Counted from the stretch's first letter, positions 41,001 to 53,200 are shown. The stretch: 64,000 nt of DNA from Opisthocomus hoazin (GCF_030867145.1 NC_134417.1:13307577-13371576), one strand, 5' to 3'. Notes: generated from the sequence alone by a model not told the origin. Numbers and translations: made by a program.

Positions 41001-44000
41001 AGTGTATTTCAATGACTTGTTGAGCAATGCTATCACAGACTTATTGCCTTGGTCTTACCATGCTCGGTGAGCTGCCAGAGTTTCCAGCAATAACAAAAGC
41101 CAGTTGCAGCCGTGCCCATTATTCTCGATGCCATTAGGAAATGCTGGCAGGCTCACTTTGTCACTTTTGCAGCTGGGTGGCATTTATGAGTTGTGTTTCA
41201 TGTTCTCACAGCACTAACTTGCATCACAGAAAAGCACAAAACTATAATTTTAATTGGAGTAATCATAGGTATCGTTCTTGCCACTATATATTACATGAAG
41301 TTAATGAACTTTGGGAGATACACTTGAACACATCATCATGATCAGCCCAATTCATTATAAACTGTATGCCTCATTTACATGGGTTCCTACTTCATTTTAC
41401 TGGGGATGGGGAATATGCATCCTCTGCAATCAGCTCAACTTTTTTTATTCCACACGCAAATTATAACTTCTGAGAGGCAGACTGAAGTGATAAAGGAAAC
41501 AAAACAAGCATAAAAAAGGATAAATACATACTCTAAATTGGTGCTGTATTCAAGACTGGACTGATAAATATGAAGGACGCGTAAAATAAGTTTTTGAAAA
41601 GCTGTATTTTTTTTTTTAATCATTTTACTTACATATTTGTCATGGGGAGAGTGAAGCAGCTTTTCCCTCCATTGACCAGTACTCTCCTCTGGAACTGTGC
41701 TTTCTGGCAGACCGCATGAAGGAGGGCTCCCACCTTGCAGCTTTTGGTTCTTATTTCCCTGCCCCTCTTCCCCTGAAAACTAAATTTGATTTAAAATTAA
41801 AATAAGCACAGCTGGTTTAGAGTTAAAATTAACTTGGAAAAGTGAGCATCCCAAAAAGAGAAAAAACTACAGAAAAGTCACTTGTTCCTATAGCTTTGAG
41901 TAATCCTTTCCAACATTACGGAACTCTCCCATCTATACTCCCTTCTCATTTTACTTGCTGTGCCATATATACAACATGTTATTTCTGAACCAGAACACAC
42001 TTGTGCGTTTTTACATAACATATCTGAGACCGCCATTGCTAGAGACTCTCTAGAGCTCTGTAAGGCCATTTCAGGGGCAGAAGCAATGCTCTTTCTCTAT
42101 CTGCTGCTTTTTTTTGGAGTTGTCAGCCAGGTCACCTAGAAACATTGCTGCTCTATCATATCTTGTGTTTCTTTACTTCACACATTTGTCGTTTCTTACG
42201 AAGCCAGAAAGTAGCAGAGATTTTGCAGCTTTCATAATTTCTATAAATGCTTATTAAATGTGGGCATTTAGAAAATACAGCTGTGTTGTAAGTCACAGCT
42301 CCAAGGGGAAATTTTTTTAGCAGAGCAATTCCAGGGCTGTGTACATGTAGAAAGTATGAAAACCTCAGCTAATTCCAAGGGCTGTTTCATCGGACAGCCT
42401 GACTCAAGTCCTTTGCGTCACACAACTAGCAGGCAGCTGTAGCCATCAGGACCATGCAGTACTTCCTGATCAAAATGTCTGTGAAGATGATGAGTAGAAC
42501 GTACACGTCAGGACGATGACATGCATCTGCTAACTAGCTCACACATTAACTAAAGCTGACAATTGTAAATCAGCCAATGAATTGTTTTATTTCTGAACCA
42601 AGGATATGTCTTCTAGTTTTGTCAACTTTTCCACAAACATCAAGCAACATATTCACCCTTTTTTTTTTCCTAAAAATGCAAACAAGGAAATTAAGGGTGT
42701 TGTCTTCTGATTTGCACATGCCCATGTTATATCTCTTTCTCCTCAGTAACCATTAACACATGAAAGAATGGACAATTATAATTGAAAGCATCAAAATTCC
42801 CGTTATAGCATGGATCACATCCTCTTGTTCTAAGGGTGAACAAAAACTGCAAAACTCAGAAACATTACATGACCTCAAGCTCTGATCCTGACTCCCAAGT
42901 ATATCAAAGCTGAAAAATTTGTCATGTAATGGGAGAAGAATACCCTCAGTGGGGGAAAGGAGTGCAGCATTGGCAAAGAGAGCACAGCCAATGGCACCGT
43001 AGTTTTGAAGCAAGCAGGTACCCATGCCAATGCAGGAGGTATTTCAGGGTATCCAAGGATCAATGCAGGGAGTGAGTGCCGTGCAGAGTGTGCCTTACTA
43101 GCACTGTTATATTAAGACCAAAAGCATAGTTAGGATCGCTTATTATCAGTAGAATTAGAGATCCCTTTTAAATCTTATTTTCCAAGTAATTATTTTTGTT
43201 ACACTTTTTGCCTGGAAATCCAAGTCCGTTTACTGTTCTCTTTCCAAACAACTGCTTACACCAGAGCAGTGGGTTTTTGTAGTCACCTAGAAAAGAGGGA
43301 GGGAACAAGGATCACTACAGCAGCAAGTATTTGTTTTTATAGGTAGAAGTTGTGATACTCTAAAAATACAGGTCACAAATAAATAAAAGCAAAACACTAG
43401 AGATACTGTGGCAATACCTAAATCTCAGTCGCTGTCAAGCGCTCTGTCATCCTGAAGGTGACCCCAACTGACAGTATTGTAGGGTGGAGATTTCCACATA
43501 TCTTGATTTCTGCTAATCCTACCAGTGAGGCAACATCAGCTTTTGTATTCTCAAAAATTTGTGATCTATCTGCCCACTCTTGCCCCCTTTGCATTACAGT
43601 AATCAGAAGATGAAAATACTACTTGGTTATGAGACAGTGAGTGGATAAGAGTAAAAACAATATTAAAATGGATGATGTGAATAATTACAACCACTTTTCT
43701 ATCTACTGAAGGAACAGAAACCAGAAAGATGAAAGTGAGGTCGCTTGTTTTCTGAGTTCCCTAGCCAATCTATACCATCCATCAGCAGCAACTGTATAAA
43801 CACATCCCCTCCGCAGAGCCTTTGTAGAGCCACCTGCACCCTGATCCAGACTGAACCTCGGTGACATTTCAAACATTCTCGTGAGAAGTTTTCTTCATTC
43901 AGTGAATACAACATACTGCATGACTGAGCAAATTACTGGAACATATGCAGTGCCAGTCTAGGATTTTCAAGCAGCGGTTTAAGTTGTTGGGGCTTTTTTT

Positions 44001-47000
44001 AACCGATGTTTTGTTTTGACATTTGAAAACCCTATATTCATTTCTGTCCATGTTCCCATCAGATTTATCAAAACTTTTGCAAATTTTGCAGTTTGAGTCA
44101 CAACAGGCTAATTCCCCAACCACTGTAAATCAGTTTAGCTGATCTGATCTAGCTGAGGATTTAGGCTATTGCGTTTTAAATTTAAAAAAAAAAATAAGAA
44201 ACCGCATCTTGAGCAGTTATTTACTATCGAGCTATGAGGTTTGTTTATTTTTTGCGATGTTTGACAAAGTCATAGGAGTCAATTGTCACTGTCTTTGTAT
44301 TTTCCTTCTATGTTCAATCATGCACATGAGAATACCAGTGCCACGGCTTCAATAACATTTAACTTTTTCTACCTATACAACATTGGCAGATTCTTCACCA
44401 AAACTTTTACTGTTGACATATACGCTTGATTCTCAGATGCTAAGTGGCATTATCATCCGTAGGCGGTTTGCCGTAACTGGTCTTTAAAGTAGGTGTTGTT
44501 ACAATACCAACAGTGACAGTGGGACATAGCAGAGGCAGAAACCCAAGAAGAGAACATAGGCAGATCTACCAAGCTTTCTTGTGAAAATTCCAGTACTTCT
44601 TGCCTCTAGCTCACTCAAGAGACAGCATTCACTAATAATACTTTTTACCACCAAGGCCAGGAGAAGGAAAAACCAAGCAGAATCAAACTGTGAAAGCATT
44701 AATTCAGAATCAATTTTGATAAAGGAGAAGTCCAAATTTCTTCACCTGCCTTGAAAGTGAAATAAAAAATGAAGTATGACTTCGAAGTTCTGTAGCTGAG
44801 ATCCATTGGTATGATCACAATATTTGATAAAATGTCTTTTGCTTCCTTAAGAAGCGGAGTTTTAATGAAATTGAAATATTTCGAGCAAATGCTTGCACGA
44901 AGTTATATACAGTGCATCCCATAAATCTCCATGGGAAATATTAAAGGAGAAAAGTGGGTTGAAGCATGAGAAGCCTGTCAGAAAACTCGTTTTTCTAGTA
45001 AATGTCAAAGGAATTTATTGCCAATGTAGTGAGATTATCAGGCTCCACGCTGACTGGTTAAGCAACCCTGTGTGCCTTGCCTACACAAAACTTCCAGTGC
45101 AGTAACCACCTAATAATTCTTTCGTAGATGTGTCAAAAAAAAAAAAACCAAACAAACAACAAACAAACAAACAAACCCCAATAGGCAGAACATGCAAAAT
45201 TTCCTCATAAATCAGTAATTATCTTTTTCAGCACATTTCCCAGCACAGAAAAACTTTACTGGAAGAAGTGGCTGAACAAATACGTCAAAATTCTCGCCTC
45301 TTTCTGACCTTACCAAAAGTATAATACAACGTAACGCGCTTTTTTTTTTTTTTTTTCCCCCCAGACTTTCTGCTTGTAAAAATACTGTGGAAACAGCTTA
45401 TTCAAGTTTAGAACAGCTTTTTCGAGCTTGGGCATCTTTGTTCTAATGGGCATCCTTTGGCATCGGACTCTGTGTTCGTCCGTGCAGAGCGCTCACCAGC
45501 ACATGCGCAGAACCTGGGCTGCTTTGGCATGATGGCAGATGGCATAAACATCGCTGGCTTGAGGGGAGTGCTTGCCTGCAAAAGCCATCGTCAACTTTTA
45601 GCTGCATAGCTGACAACAGTGTTCAGAACCTTGCATTCTTCTAATGAAATAAAATGAACATCAGGCCAAGGCACTAAAATGTATTTTTAAACTGGAATGA
45701 ATTCAAAGACACTGCTGCCAAGATCACACACCACACAATGTGAAAACATGTCTGAACTGATCGCATCCCATTGTGGTATCAAATAATTTTGAAAAAACAC
45801 CTCTTTCTGTCACCTTGTCTGACAAGCTGTATGTATTTTATTTGCATGCAAGTGAATGGCAGTTTATTGTGTCCCAGGGGATGAAGTATTAATGATCATT
45901 TGCTCCCTGCTGTGTGGCCTGTCATAATTTTGCAGAAAGACTGACAGAAGAAACGACCAATCAGTCTGTTAATATTTGCCTGACAGTGGCCACTCAGTCC
46001 ATTTTAACCAAGGTCCTTTGCCAAATCCTTGGGTAATTTTCATTAAAAAAAGTGCAATTTTTGATAGCATCTGCAAATCACTAGATAGACTCCAGCTAAA
46101 CAAACCATATATTTCTTTTGTGCGGCAGTCAGACTTCTGTCTCAGCAGGTGTTTTCTGGAAAAAAAGACTTCCAATCTGAAAGCCCATTTTGGTCAGCAA
46201 GAATCAATCTCTAAAACATTCAGCAATTTGTTATATCAATATCTTAACATGGCAAATTCCTTGCAGCACAGAAGAATTAAATCCTGATCTGACAAGTAAA
46301 TAGAAGGCAGAATTTTTTAAAAGGATAGTTGAAAGTCAAATGTCAAAAAATCCCACAGATTTGTACAATGTGATGTCGTTCATTTCTCTCTTCTCTGCAA
46401 TGCTGCCTGCTTCATTTTACCTTGAGGCTTGTGGAAAAACCCAGATAAAGACAGTTGTTACCAGTGCTGACACACAAATAACCTTCTATTTTGTTAGTCA
46501 TTTTATATCATACAGCACCACAGTAGATGCATTCTGAGCTATTAAAAAAAAGTTTCAAGAAAATGCTTTCGGAGTGCTTGCCGAGCACAAGGTACAGATG
46601 ATTACAGAGGAGATTAGCAGATGTTGGTATCGACAGCCAGTTGCCAAGCCCCCTGCCCCCTCATCCCCAAGAAGAGCTCTGTTTCTTTCCAAGCAACTGC
46701 ATTGTATTCTTACTCGCGTGGAAACAATATAGGGTCCCAATATCCCGGGAATTAGTCTGAAAGCAAAATCCTGATGTGAATAACCCTGGTGAAAAAACGA
46801 TATTGGAGGGAGGGAAACTAAAAAAAAAAAAAAACAAACAAAAATGATCCGTGACAGCTTGAGACAAAGCCCTGCCTCCTGGGTGACAGATCGGCTGTGA
46901 CAAGGCGTGACATGCCTGGCGGAGCCTACCTGACGGGAGCAGCATTAGCCGTTACCTTCACGTGGTGGGCTTCTGAGACCAAATGACAGTTTATCTCACT

Positions 47001-47161
47001 CAGGTGTTGCAGCTATAACATTTTGATGTAAATTAAATAGATATGTTGCATCAAAGGCATTTGTATAAATGGAATAAGAAAGGAGAAGATACTTCTTTGC
47101 TGCCTGCTGTTCTTTATATGCAAATCTTAGTATATTACATAGCAACATACTTACCTTCCAT
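13978..47161 (-). CDS. PLSCR5: PLSCR5, phospholipid scramblase family member 5 (8 coding exons)
   Basis: The minus-strand join is 47161-47155, 41772-41633, 22961-22923, 18436-18394, 17551-17331, 16332-16171, 15127-14966 and 14016-13978. It is 813 nt, 270 residues plus stop, with all phases compatible. Scramblases are single-pass, type II-like membrane proteins; founding members move phospholipids between leaflets in response to Ca2+. PLSCR5 itself is poorly characterised and lacks the long proline-rich N-terminus of PLSCR1. Seen here: [10 protein letters not shown] (about 53-62), [11 protein letters not shown], a Cys-rich CNSCWFPCF (139-147) in place of the palmitoylated cluster of PLSCR1, [10 protein letters not shown] (215-224), a 12-residue loop at 231-242, and a C-terminal hydrophobic helix (about 248-264) followed by FENSLDGL. 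Exons 4-8 match human PLSCR5 as I recall it nearly residue for residue, which separates it from PLSCR1/2/4. Seven introns run from 842 bp to 18.7 kb. The 5' exons are less certain. Confidence 0.93.
14966..15127 (-). CDS. PLSCR5: PLSCR5 coding exon 7 (loop and membrane helix)
   Basis: This 162-nt, phase 0-0 exon covers residues 205-258. It includes [16 protein letters not shown], then a loop [12 protein letters not shown] (231-242) and the start of the membrane helix ([10 protein letters not shown]). The loop aligns with the Ca2+-binding segment of PLSCR1 (DADNFGIQFPLD), but the first and third acidic positions are Asn and Ala. The acceptor is ATTTGTGCAG and the donor GTAAGT. Confidence 0.97.
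16171..16332 (-). CDS. PLSCR5: PLSCR5 coding exon 6
   Basis: This 162-nt, phase 0-0 exon covers residues 151-204. It contains [20 protein letters not shown], then [17 protein letters not shown] and a Cys-x-Cys ([11 protein letters not shown]). These are standard scramblase core blocks. The acceptor is TTTGCTAG and the donor GTAAGT. Confidence 0.97.
17331..17551 (-). CDS. PLSCR5: PLSCR5 coding exon 5 (scramblase core, Cys-rich motif)
   Basis: This 221-nt exon covers residues about 77-150. It opens with [14 protein letters not shown], runs through [11 protein letters not shown] and ends [23 protein letters not shown]. The Arg-Pro-Leu-Arg-Cys block is shared by all PLSCRs. The Cys cluster is thinner than in PLSCR1 (three spaced Cys instead of a run), as in human PLSCR5, so palmitoylation may be weaker or different (inference). 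The acceptor is TTTATTAG and the donor GTGAGT. Confidence 0.97.
18394..18436 (-). CDS. PLSCR5: PLSCR5 coding exon 4
   Basis: This 43-nt exon encodes [14 protein letters not shown] plus one base of a split Ala codon completed in exon 5. The acceptor is TTAAACAG and the donor GTATGG. The heptad-like HQQ-ELLE segment is diagnostic of scramblases at this position, and the exon size and phases match family gene structure. Confidence 0.95.
22923..22961 (-). CDS. PLSCR5: PLSCR5 coding exon 3 (PPGLEYL motif)
   Basis: This 39-nt micro-exon encodes [13 protein letters not shown], the family signature just before the scramblase core (PPGLEYLSQ in human PLSCR1 and PLSCR5). It ends on CAG in phase 0, exactly where other family members have an intron. 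The donor is GTCCTG, with only the GT matching consensus, and the upstream pyrimidine tract is poor. A second acceptor 6 nt downstream (exon start 22955) would drop Thr-Gln. The protein match decides the call. Confidence 0.9.
29626..29645 (+). repeat. Poly(A) run
   Basis: Twenty consecutive A on the plus strand. I checked the upstream sequence for a processed gene copy and recognised none. Confidence 0.9.
30105..30141. repeat. ATGGTAA heptamer microsatellite
   Basis: About five copies of a 7-bp unit ATGGTAA, one of them altered (ATGGGT), within PLSCR5 intron 2. Likely polymorphic. Confidence 0.85.
30291..30425 (+). repeat. G/T-rich tract with many G-runs
   Basis: About 135 bp almost free of A and C on the plus strand, with at least eight runs of three to six G separated by T-rich spacers, ending in a T-run. 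It could form G-quadruplexes on the plus strand, which is the template strand for PLSCR5 transcription. Confidence 0.75.
39168..39960 (+). mobile_element. CR1 LINE 3' end with 232-codon open ORF2 remnant
   Basis: The plus strand encodes the C-terminal third of CR1 ORF2 without stop or frameshift (ATG at 39181, stop at 39879). Motifs include [68 protein letters not shown] and [14 protein letters not shown]. After the stop comes the CR1 3' tail, GGTTGGACTAGATGA and then the short terminal repeat ATTCTGTGATTCTGTGA. It lacks the RT and endonuclease domains, so it cannot move by itself. It lies in PLSCR5 intron 2, antisense to the gene. The intact frame suggests a fairly recent insertion. Confidence 0.93.
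41633..41772 (-). CDS. PLSCR5: PLSCR5 coding exon 2 (variable N-terminal region)
   Basis: This 140-nt exon has acceptor TTTTCAG and donor GTAAGT. It encodes about 47 residues, polar and Gly/Pro/Glu-rich ([10 protein letters not shown], then [15 protein letters not shown] and ending HSPHDKY). It ends in phase 0, as exon 3 requires. Similarity to the human PLSCR5 N-terminus is weak but collinear: NQ-basic near the start, Gly/Pro-rich middle, and Gly-Gln-Trp near the end. One alternative frame is also open across the exon but would not join in phase with exon 3. Confidence 0.75.
45134..45180. repeat. Poly(A) and AAAC repeat
   Basis: An A-run followed by CAAA/AAAC repeats, low complexity, in proposed PLSCR5 intron 1. 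A 17-nt T-run follows at about 45340-45356. Confidence 0.85.
45640..45960. promoter_or_regulatory. Possible conserved noncoding element
   Basis: A repeat-free block, closed in most frames, containing a perfect POU octamer ATTTGCAT (45840-45847) and nearby TAATGATCATTT homeodomain-type sites. The texture resembles conserved developmental enhancers. This is an impression only: no alignment was available. Confidence 0.25.
47155..47161 (-). CDS. PLSCR5: PLSCR5 coding exon 1 (start codon, 7 nt)
   Basis: The start codon lies at 47161-47159 in a good Kozak context (GCGGCTATGG). It encodes Met-Glu plus the first base of the next codon, then a textbook donor (GTAAGT). The phase (one base carried over) fits exon 2, giving an N-terminus [12 protein letters not shown] that resembles the short start of human PLSCR5 (MASKDAQNQ, from memory). 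The evidence is splice signal, phase and length only. A seven-nucleotide coding exon cannot be proved by eye, and an ATG further upstream is possible. Confidence 0.6.
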
Positions 47162-47260
47162 AGCCGCATAAATGTTTTACTGTTTTATGAGATGTTTGCA
47201 ATAAATGTGATTGATGATGATTTTTTTTTTCATAATTGCCTATTAGAAATACACTATTCT
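47162..47260 (-). promoter_or_regulatory. Presumed PLSCR5 5' UTR / promoter-proximal DNA
   Basis: This is the sequence just upstream of the proposed start codon. It is AT-rich with no CpG island. A weak TATA-like CATAAAAC lies roughly 20-30 nt before the ATG, which would leave almost no 5' UTR if used. A separate upstream noncoding exon is equally possible. The transcription start cannot be fixed. Confidence 0.25.
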
Positions 47261-50200
47261 GGTGACAAATCCTTAAGGGATATCTCAGTTTCAAAAGCGA
47301 AGACAAGAAGAGGTACCTGTACCAGGAACTGGGTGGTGCTGTTAAATGTCAAAATACACATTCAGTCTGCTGGTTAATTTTACTCATACATTTCTTTAAG
47401 CTTGTTAGCATCCTTTCCAGGTTTACTGAGTTTTGCATTTCAATCAGATAGAAAGATGTATAAAAATACTGCTACTGTACCTTAGGGCAGGCAAATAGCT
47501 TTAAGCTACACACACAAATAGTCACAAGGGTGAACAGCTATAATTATATTGGAGTGCATCCAAGAAATCAGCTATTCTGTTTATACTTCTTGCCTCTTTG
47601 AATTTATGTGCACTTCAAGCAAACATACTGTAAACTGATTTTAATACTGAAACTGTTGACCTTAGAATTGCAGCTTATTGACTATTTTTCATACAATTGC
47701 TGTTGTGCTGGAAAAGATATAAATGTCTGGGTAAAAATTTATAGCAAGATAACTCCTGGACCATTTATAAATAATACTGGATATCACTAATAGTCCCTTT
47801 AAAACACAAGAACATTAAAGATCTTTGGCCTACTGTTTTAAATCCAAATTCTGTACTGAGTAATTCTGAAACTGGTGAATATATAGGAACAGAAGGAAAC
47901 CAACTCTGTTTTTTTGGTATGCATAGTCATTTTGAAATGCTGTGTATCTGTAGAATTCTTCCAGCACAAGCCACATCAGAGGGTGGAGACAGCTGCATGA
48001 ATGCTTGAAAGGTCGTACATGGATTTGCACTCATTAGTGGCCCTTGTAATGTATTTGTCAGAGGTTTGACTCCATCAAGCCTCTCTACATGTATGAAGGA
48101 AGTGGCAGGAAAGCAGGACTATAGCTGTTGGCATGAAGAATATTAATTATGTTCCAAGAGGATACGCAACTATAGCCCTCTTATCTATATCCTGTTTGCA
48201 TAAAATCAAAGTTGCATGCATAGGCAAACTCCTGTTCTTGTCTTGCTAATGAATTGTGTTCAGGACCTGCTCCCAGTCACGGGTGTGCTTAGGCTTTTGT
48301 TGGGACTTAGTGCTTCGATTTTTCTAGCACTAGGACACAAATAATGAGAATTCTTTTTTGCACCACTTTGAGATCTAGCAGTCAAAATTGCTAGCAATGT
48401 ATTATTGCTGATGAAAATACATCATCCACTCATTAGCGGTGTCCACAGAAATATCAGTAACATATCAAGAAAATCAATTGGCAAATAAAATATTCAATAA
48501 GTATGCAAATAATCACAGAGGACAGAAAAATCTTCTGCAACATTAAACAACAAAGAAGTAATTCAGTATCATTTGTCAAACTTTTCAAATACATATATGG
48601 TTCAATTAACTCTTTCTAGTTAAATTATAGCAAACAAAAATAGCGATTACAAGACAGTAAACGAATGGAACCAAACCCAGGACTTTCACATCTGTGAATT
48701 ATTAGTCACAGATTTCCATAATAATACACTTTTTTCTTCTAGGTTAATTCAATTAAGAGGAAATTTGTCCAATTTTTTGCCAAATAAATTAGATTTAACA
48801 TATTAACTTGGGAAGACATCAGAGGAAATTTACTGGGTTCATTAGGCTTAGGAAATTAAGTTACAGAAAATTGTGCTTCCTTGTAATAGATTTAAGCAGT
48901 AATATTTAGCAGTCTGCCAAAGATACACATTTCTCATACAAATAGATATCTTATGACCTAAAAGAGCCACTACTTCTTCACGGCACCTGCAATCATGATT
49001 TTGTAAAGGAAAGACTGCTCTGACTTGTGAGAGCTTCTAAAACATCTTGAGAACTCAACAGAGTTTCAGGTAGTGTTAATTGAATCCACAAAAACGAGCC
49101 ACTTGCCCATGATTTGGGGTGATAAGTGAGGAAACTGAATAACGGAAAAACTTGGGTAACATGCTAAAGAGCATAGTAGCAAAACACTCAAGGTTGGGCA
49201 AGTGGGCGCATTAGCCCTCGCTCAGCAGTGCTGGTCCTCACTGCCAGCTCCTGACCCCCCAGGGCTCCCGGCACCTGCCCTCCGTGCTTGCCGGTGGCCA
49301 GGGCAGAGGGGGACAGCCAGCTCGACACACTCAGCAGCCAGCCCAGGCTCAGTACACCTTGTCTGAATTCACAGCCAGATTAACCTGCTACACAGACAAA
49401 ACTCCCCTGATAACTAACAGTAGCCGTCGAGGTAGAAAGACGCAAATCCACAGCCTTTGTAGGCTGCGTGACCAGGAAATGTAGGGTAACTTACATACAC
49501 AGCACTTTACAGAAGTGCTTCTACAAGGCTACCTTTAAATATCTTCTAGAAACAAGCTAAGCACGGTGTCCACTATGTAACTCTGTTCCCTTCTTTCCCC
49601 ATGTAGAGAGGGACATTAAGCAGAACTATTTTGTAGGAACTCATTTGTAAATACATTATCTCCTACTGAAAAAGAACAACATCAAAGAAATGATAACAGG
49701 TAGGAAGTAATTTTTTGCCTTGTAAGGAGGTTCAAGACCAAAACCTTTTCCAGACAGGCAAAGTAGGAACCTCTGCCATCCCATGGGCATATCTAAGGCT
49801 GTGACACATTCCTACTCTGAATTAGGCCATGGGGTTTGGTATCCTCGGAGAAAGAAAACGGGTACAGCCATTTCTGACAGCTCAGAGGGTACAATAGGAG
49901 ACACATCAAGACCTCTCAATCTAATCCCCAACCTAAATTGGAAAAGAAGAATTTGAGCTGCTGAGTCCTCCTCCTGACCAGGATTACAAAATCATTCGGG
50001 TAAGTGACCTTTTGTTGTCAAGTCTCATTAAATTCCATTCTAGAGGTACAAAGGTCTTCCAGAAACCATTGGTGTTTTGTATTCCTATGAATAATTCATG
50101 TTTGAAAACTTACGTCTGGCATGAAATGTAAAAAATGGACTAAAAGTTCTGCATCAACTCTGAAATAGAACTGCCTTGCACAAGAAGCAGAAACTGGAAA

Positions 50201-53200
50201 GGTTTGTCATGATCATCCTTAATTCTAGTGTGGAGGATAATGTTCCTTCTAGTACTTCTAGGACACTGCTTCCTTCTAGGAACTCCTGTGAGTTCTCTTT
50301 TACCAAAAAGATTATTCCTGTCCATATAAACATTAATCTGAGTAGGAGAACAAAGTGGCAGCCTCCTTCTGCTGTCACATGCACAGTTAAAGCTCGAATA
50401 AAATGTCGTCTGGGTTCTGTACATAAATTTGGCCAAGATATCACAAATTATTAATTTCTATTGGTACAACACCACCAAGAAGTACAAAACTATGTTCCTA
50501 ATCTAAACATTTAGATAAACTGGGATCACACAGTCACTTAAAGTCTGTCCAGAAATTGCAGTGCAGACTCCACAGCACATCCTCAGCCTTTACTGCCTAA
50601 ATTCACACCTCTCACTTCAGTACCTAATGCTGGCACCAGACTAGGAAGAGACATACCTGTGTTCAGAGGAAAAAAATGGAAGGGGGAGGAAATCAACTCC
50701 CAGTAACTGAGGGGCTTTATAGCAGGCCTTATCTGTGGCTCTTGAATAACTTTTCATAGCAAGGCTGCTCTGGAGCACTGTCAAGGAGACAGACTTTCAG
50801 CAAAGAGGAACAGAGACAGACCTGTACTGAGTGATGTCCAGCACACTTGGGCCAGCGTTTGTGGACAGACTCAAGATTCCCATTCCTCTCTTCTAGTGAT
50901 ATATCAAATGCCATAGCTGGAGTTGTTACTACTTACGTTCTCTGTGCCTTCCTTTCTTCAGACGAATTGTCTTTTTCCTCTTATTGCTCTCCCAGTTAGC
51001 TAGGAGATAATTTGATTTGCAGAAGAACGCACAAAGGACTCCTAAAGTGGCTTATTTCAAACTACTAGCGGTATCAAAATAACACTCCAATGGGCAACCT
51101 CAGCTCCCAGAAGAGTTTGTTTAAATGTGATCCTGCAAGTATAAAACAAATAGCACTTTATCAGATGTGCGTAAGATGGCATTTAAAGAAGTGGTGCAAA
51201 CCATGGGTTTAAAATTCTTTATTTGGTAGTAACAAATAACAGTAATTTAATGACTGAAACATTCTGGTATGTCATACTGGCATAACTGCTAAACAGACAG
51301 AACAGCAGAAATGTGGTATGTGAGGGCTCTGTTTTCCTCCTTTCCCTCAGCAGTATTTCTAAATACTATGTTTATATTATCAGTCCTGTTTTCATCACTG
51401 CCTTCAAGCACAGGCTGCCAGATACAAGCACTGAAATACTTGGTCGTATCTAGGAGTGCCCACTTAAGGAGATGGGCAGAAATGGGTGGGGTTTTCTGGC
51501 TTTCTTTCAAACTCTGGAATTGAGGACTTATGTTTGAGAAGAATGCAATAAGAAGCTATGATGGCTGTGTGAGAGCATTAGATTATCCCTGGTAATTTTA
51601 GGCTGAACTCAGTTGTATTCCGATGATGTGCTTTTTCTTTTATTATAGATTGGCTAAATGGCTGTAAAGTACAGGGCTGGAAGTACTATTATAGTTAAAA
51701 GTACTTCACCCATCTAGTAAAAAGGCTGCAAAAGCAAGTGTAACATGGGAATGGGATCTTCTAGGAAGACAGTATAAATGAAGAACAAACTCTGGCATGA
51801 AGTTCTGCAATCCTTTCCTTCTGCCATGTTGATCTCAAAAGGTTCAAAAGAGCCAAGGTAACACAAGCTCTTTAGCAACAAGGACTACCCTACTAGGATA
51901 TCCTAGGATATTTGACCATCCTAGGGCAAGCATAGCCAAAAAGGATCTTCTTTTTGTGATGCTGCTGCTAATTTCCTACACTTCCTGTCCTGTCTAATAA
52001 TCCACTTGCCCCCTTGAAAAGGACACAGATCTGAAACAAGGACCTGGCCATGCACAAGCATCATAAGGATTTGTATTATTCCTTAGTTTCTTGTGCTTGG
52101 ATAACAAATAACTGACAAAGGAAGAGAAAGGAAGCCGGCATGGGTTTGAATTTTTACAGCTGATCCATATTTTGGAGTTGGGCAGATAGAAAATATTAAA
52201 CTGGAAGATTGCTCACCTAAATTATGCTGGGCATTTAATTGGCCATTTGACTGTTTTTTCCCTTCTTATCTACTGTAAAAGGAACAAGCCACTTTTTGCT
52301 TCTCTGATCCCAGCTGAGAGATAACTTTTCTGAACCTTGTTTAGGACACCTGCTGAAGAGGTCCGTTATTTTTAAACTAATAACTCACAAGAAGTAATAT
52401 GCTAACAAGCACCAGTTGCATCCCTGAATTTTGTGAAAGACTTCCTTGAAACTACTTTAAACACCAGCTTCAGCCCATATAAAGTATCAGCTCTACAGCA
52501 CTTACTCCGAAACTTGTACAGCTGGGGCTTTGACCCTGGTGAAGCAGATAGTGTAGATGACTTAGCACATATTTTCAGGAGCCACGAAAATAAAAAGCAT
52601 GCTATCATATGAACTTCTTTATTACTACTTCTGCAGCATTGGCGGTTGGTTAGGGAGAAAAACAATACCTAAATACTCAAATTTTCTAGACATTTTAGGG
52701 GTATCCTAGAATACATATTATGGTCTATAAAACCATTCTTCACAGTTGATGAACATATTTACAAGTGACCATCTGGAAATTATCAGAATTCACAGGAACT
52801 AGAAAATATATACACAGTGTGGTTTCATTATTCCCTACACTCCCATATGTCCCATATTTAGAAAGACAGAACCACTCATTTATTTATTTTTAAAATACTT
52901 GAGCAGAAGGTTAAGCTCTTGGAGAGGATGGCTAGAATAAGAATATAATGAACCAAACCAGGCAACAGTGCTTTTCTATTCTTGGCCACCCCCTCCCCGT
53001 TCTTGGTATGACATCCTTATTGTACAAACAAATGCCACCATCCCCACGCACGAAGGTACAGGCAGTCTCACAAGGCACAGTCATCCCTGGTGTGCTCAGT
53101 TTGACAGTTTGCCCATGCCACTCAAATAATCTGTGGCATAATGAAGGCTTTGCTTTTTCTCTCTCTAATTATCACCTCTTTATTGACATGCATTGGGAGG

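Larger units (their letters stand above)
22962..41632 (-). other. PLSCR5 intron 2 (18.7 kb)
   Basis: The interval between exons 2 and 3. It contains the antisense CR1 at 39168-39960, an ATGGTAA-type repeat, a G/T-rich tract and poly(A) runs. The longest non-CR1 ORF (plus strand, 28837-29391, 184 codons) shows no domain and is about what chance allows in a window of this size. Several same-strand open segments with splice-like flanks also occur here (see findings). Confidence 0.75.
41773..47154 (-). other. PLSCR5 intron 1 (5.4 kb)
   Basis: The interval between proposed exons 1 and 2. No repeat of known family was seen apart from AAAC-type and T-run low complexity near 45134-45360. It includes a motif-dense block around 45640-45960 that looks like a conserved element candidate. 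The call depends on exon 1 being right. Confidence 0.55.

Noticed and set aside
46930..46945. ATG-CTG-CTC-CCG-TCA-G with GTAGGC donor, a possible signal-peptide first exon for the unknown exons at 31607 and 28034
   Set aside because: Preceded by an in-frame stop, poor Kozak context, and the link is pure guesswork; any short ATG with a GT can be fitted.
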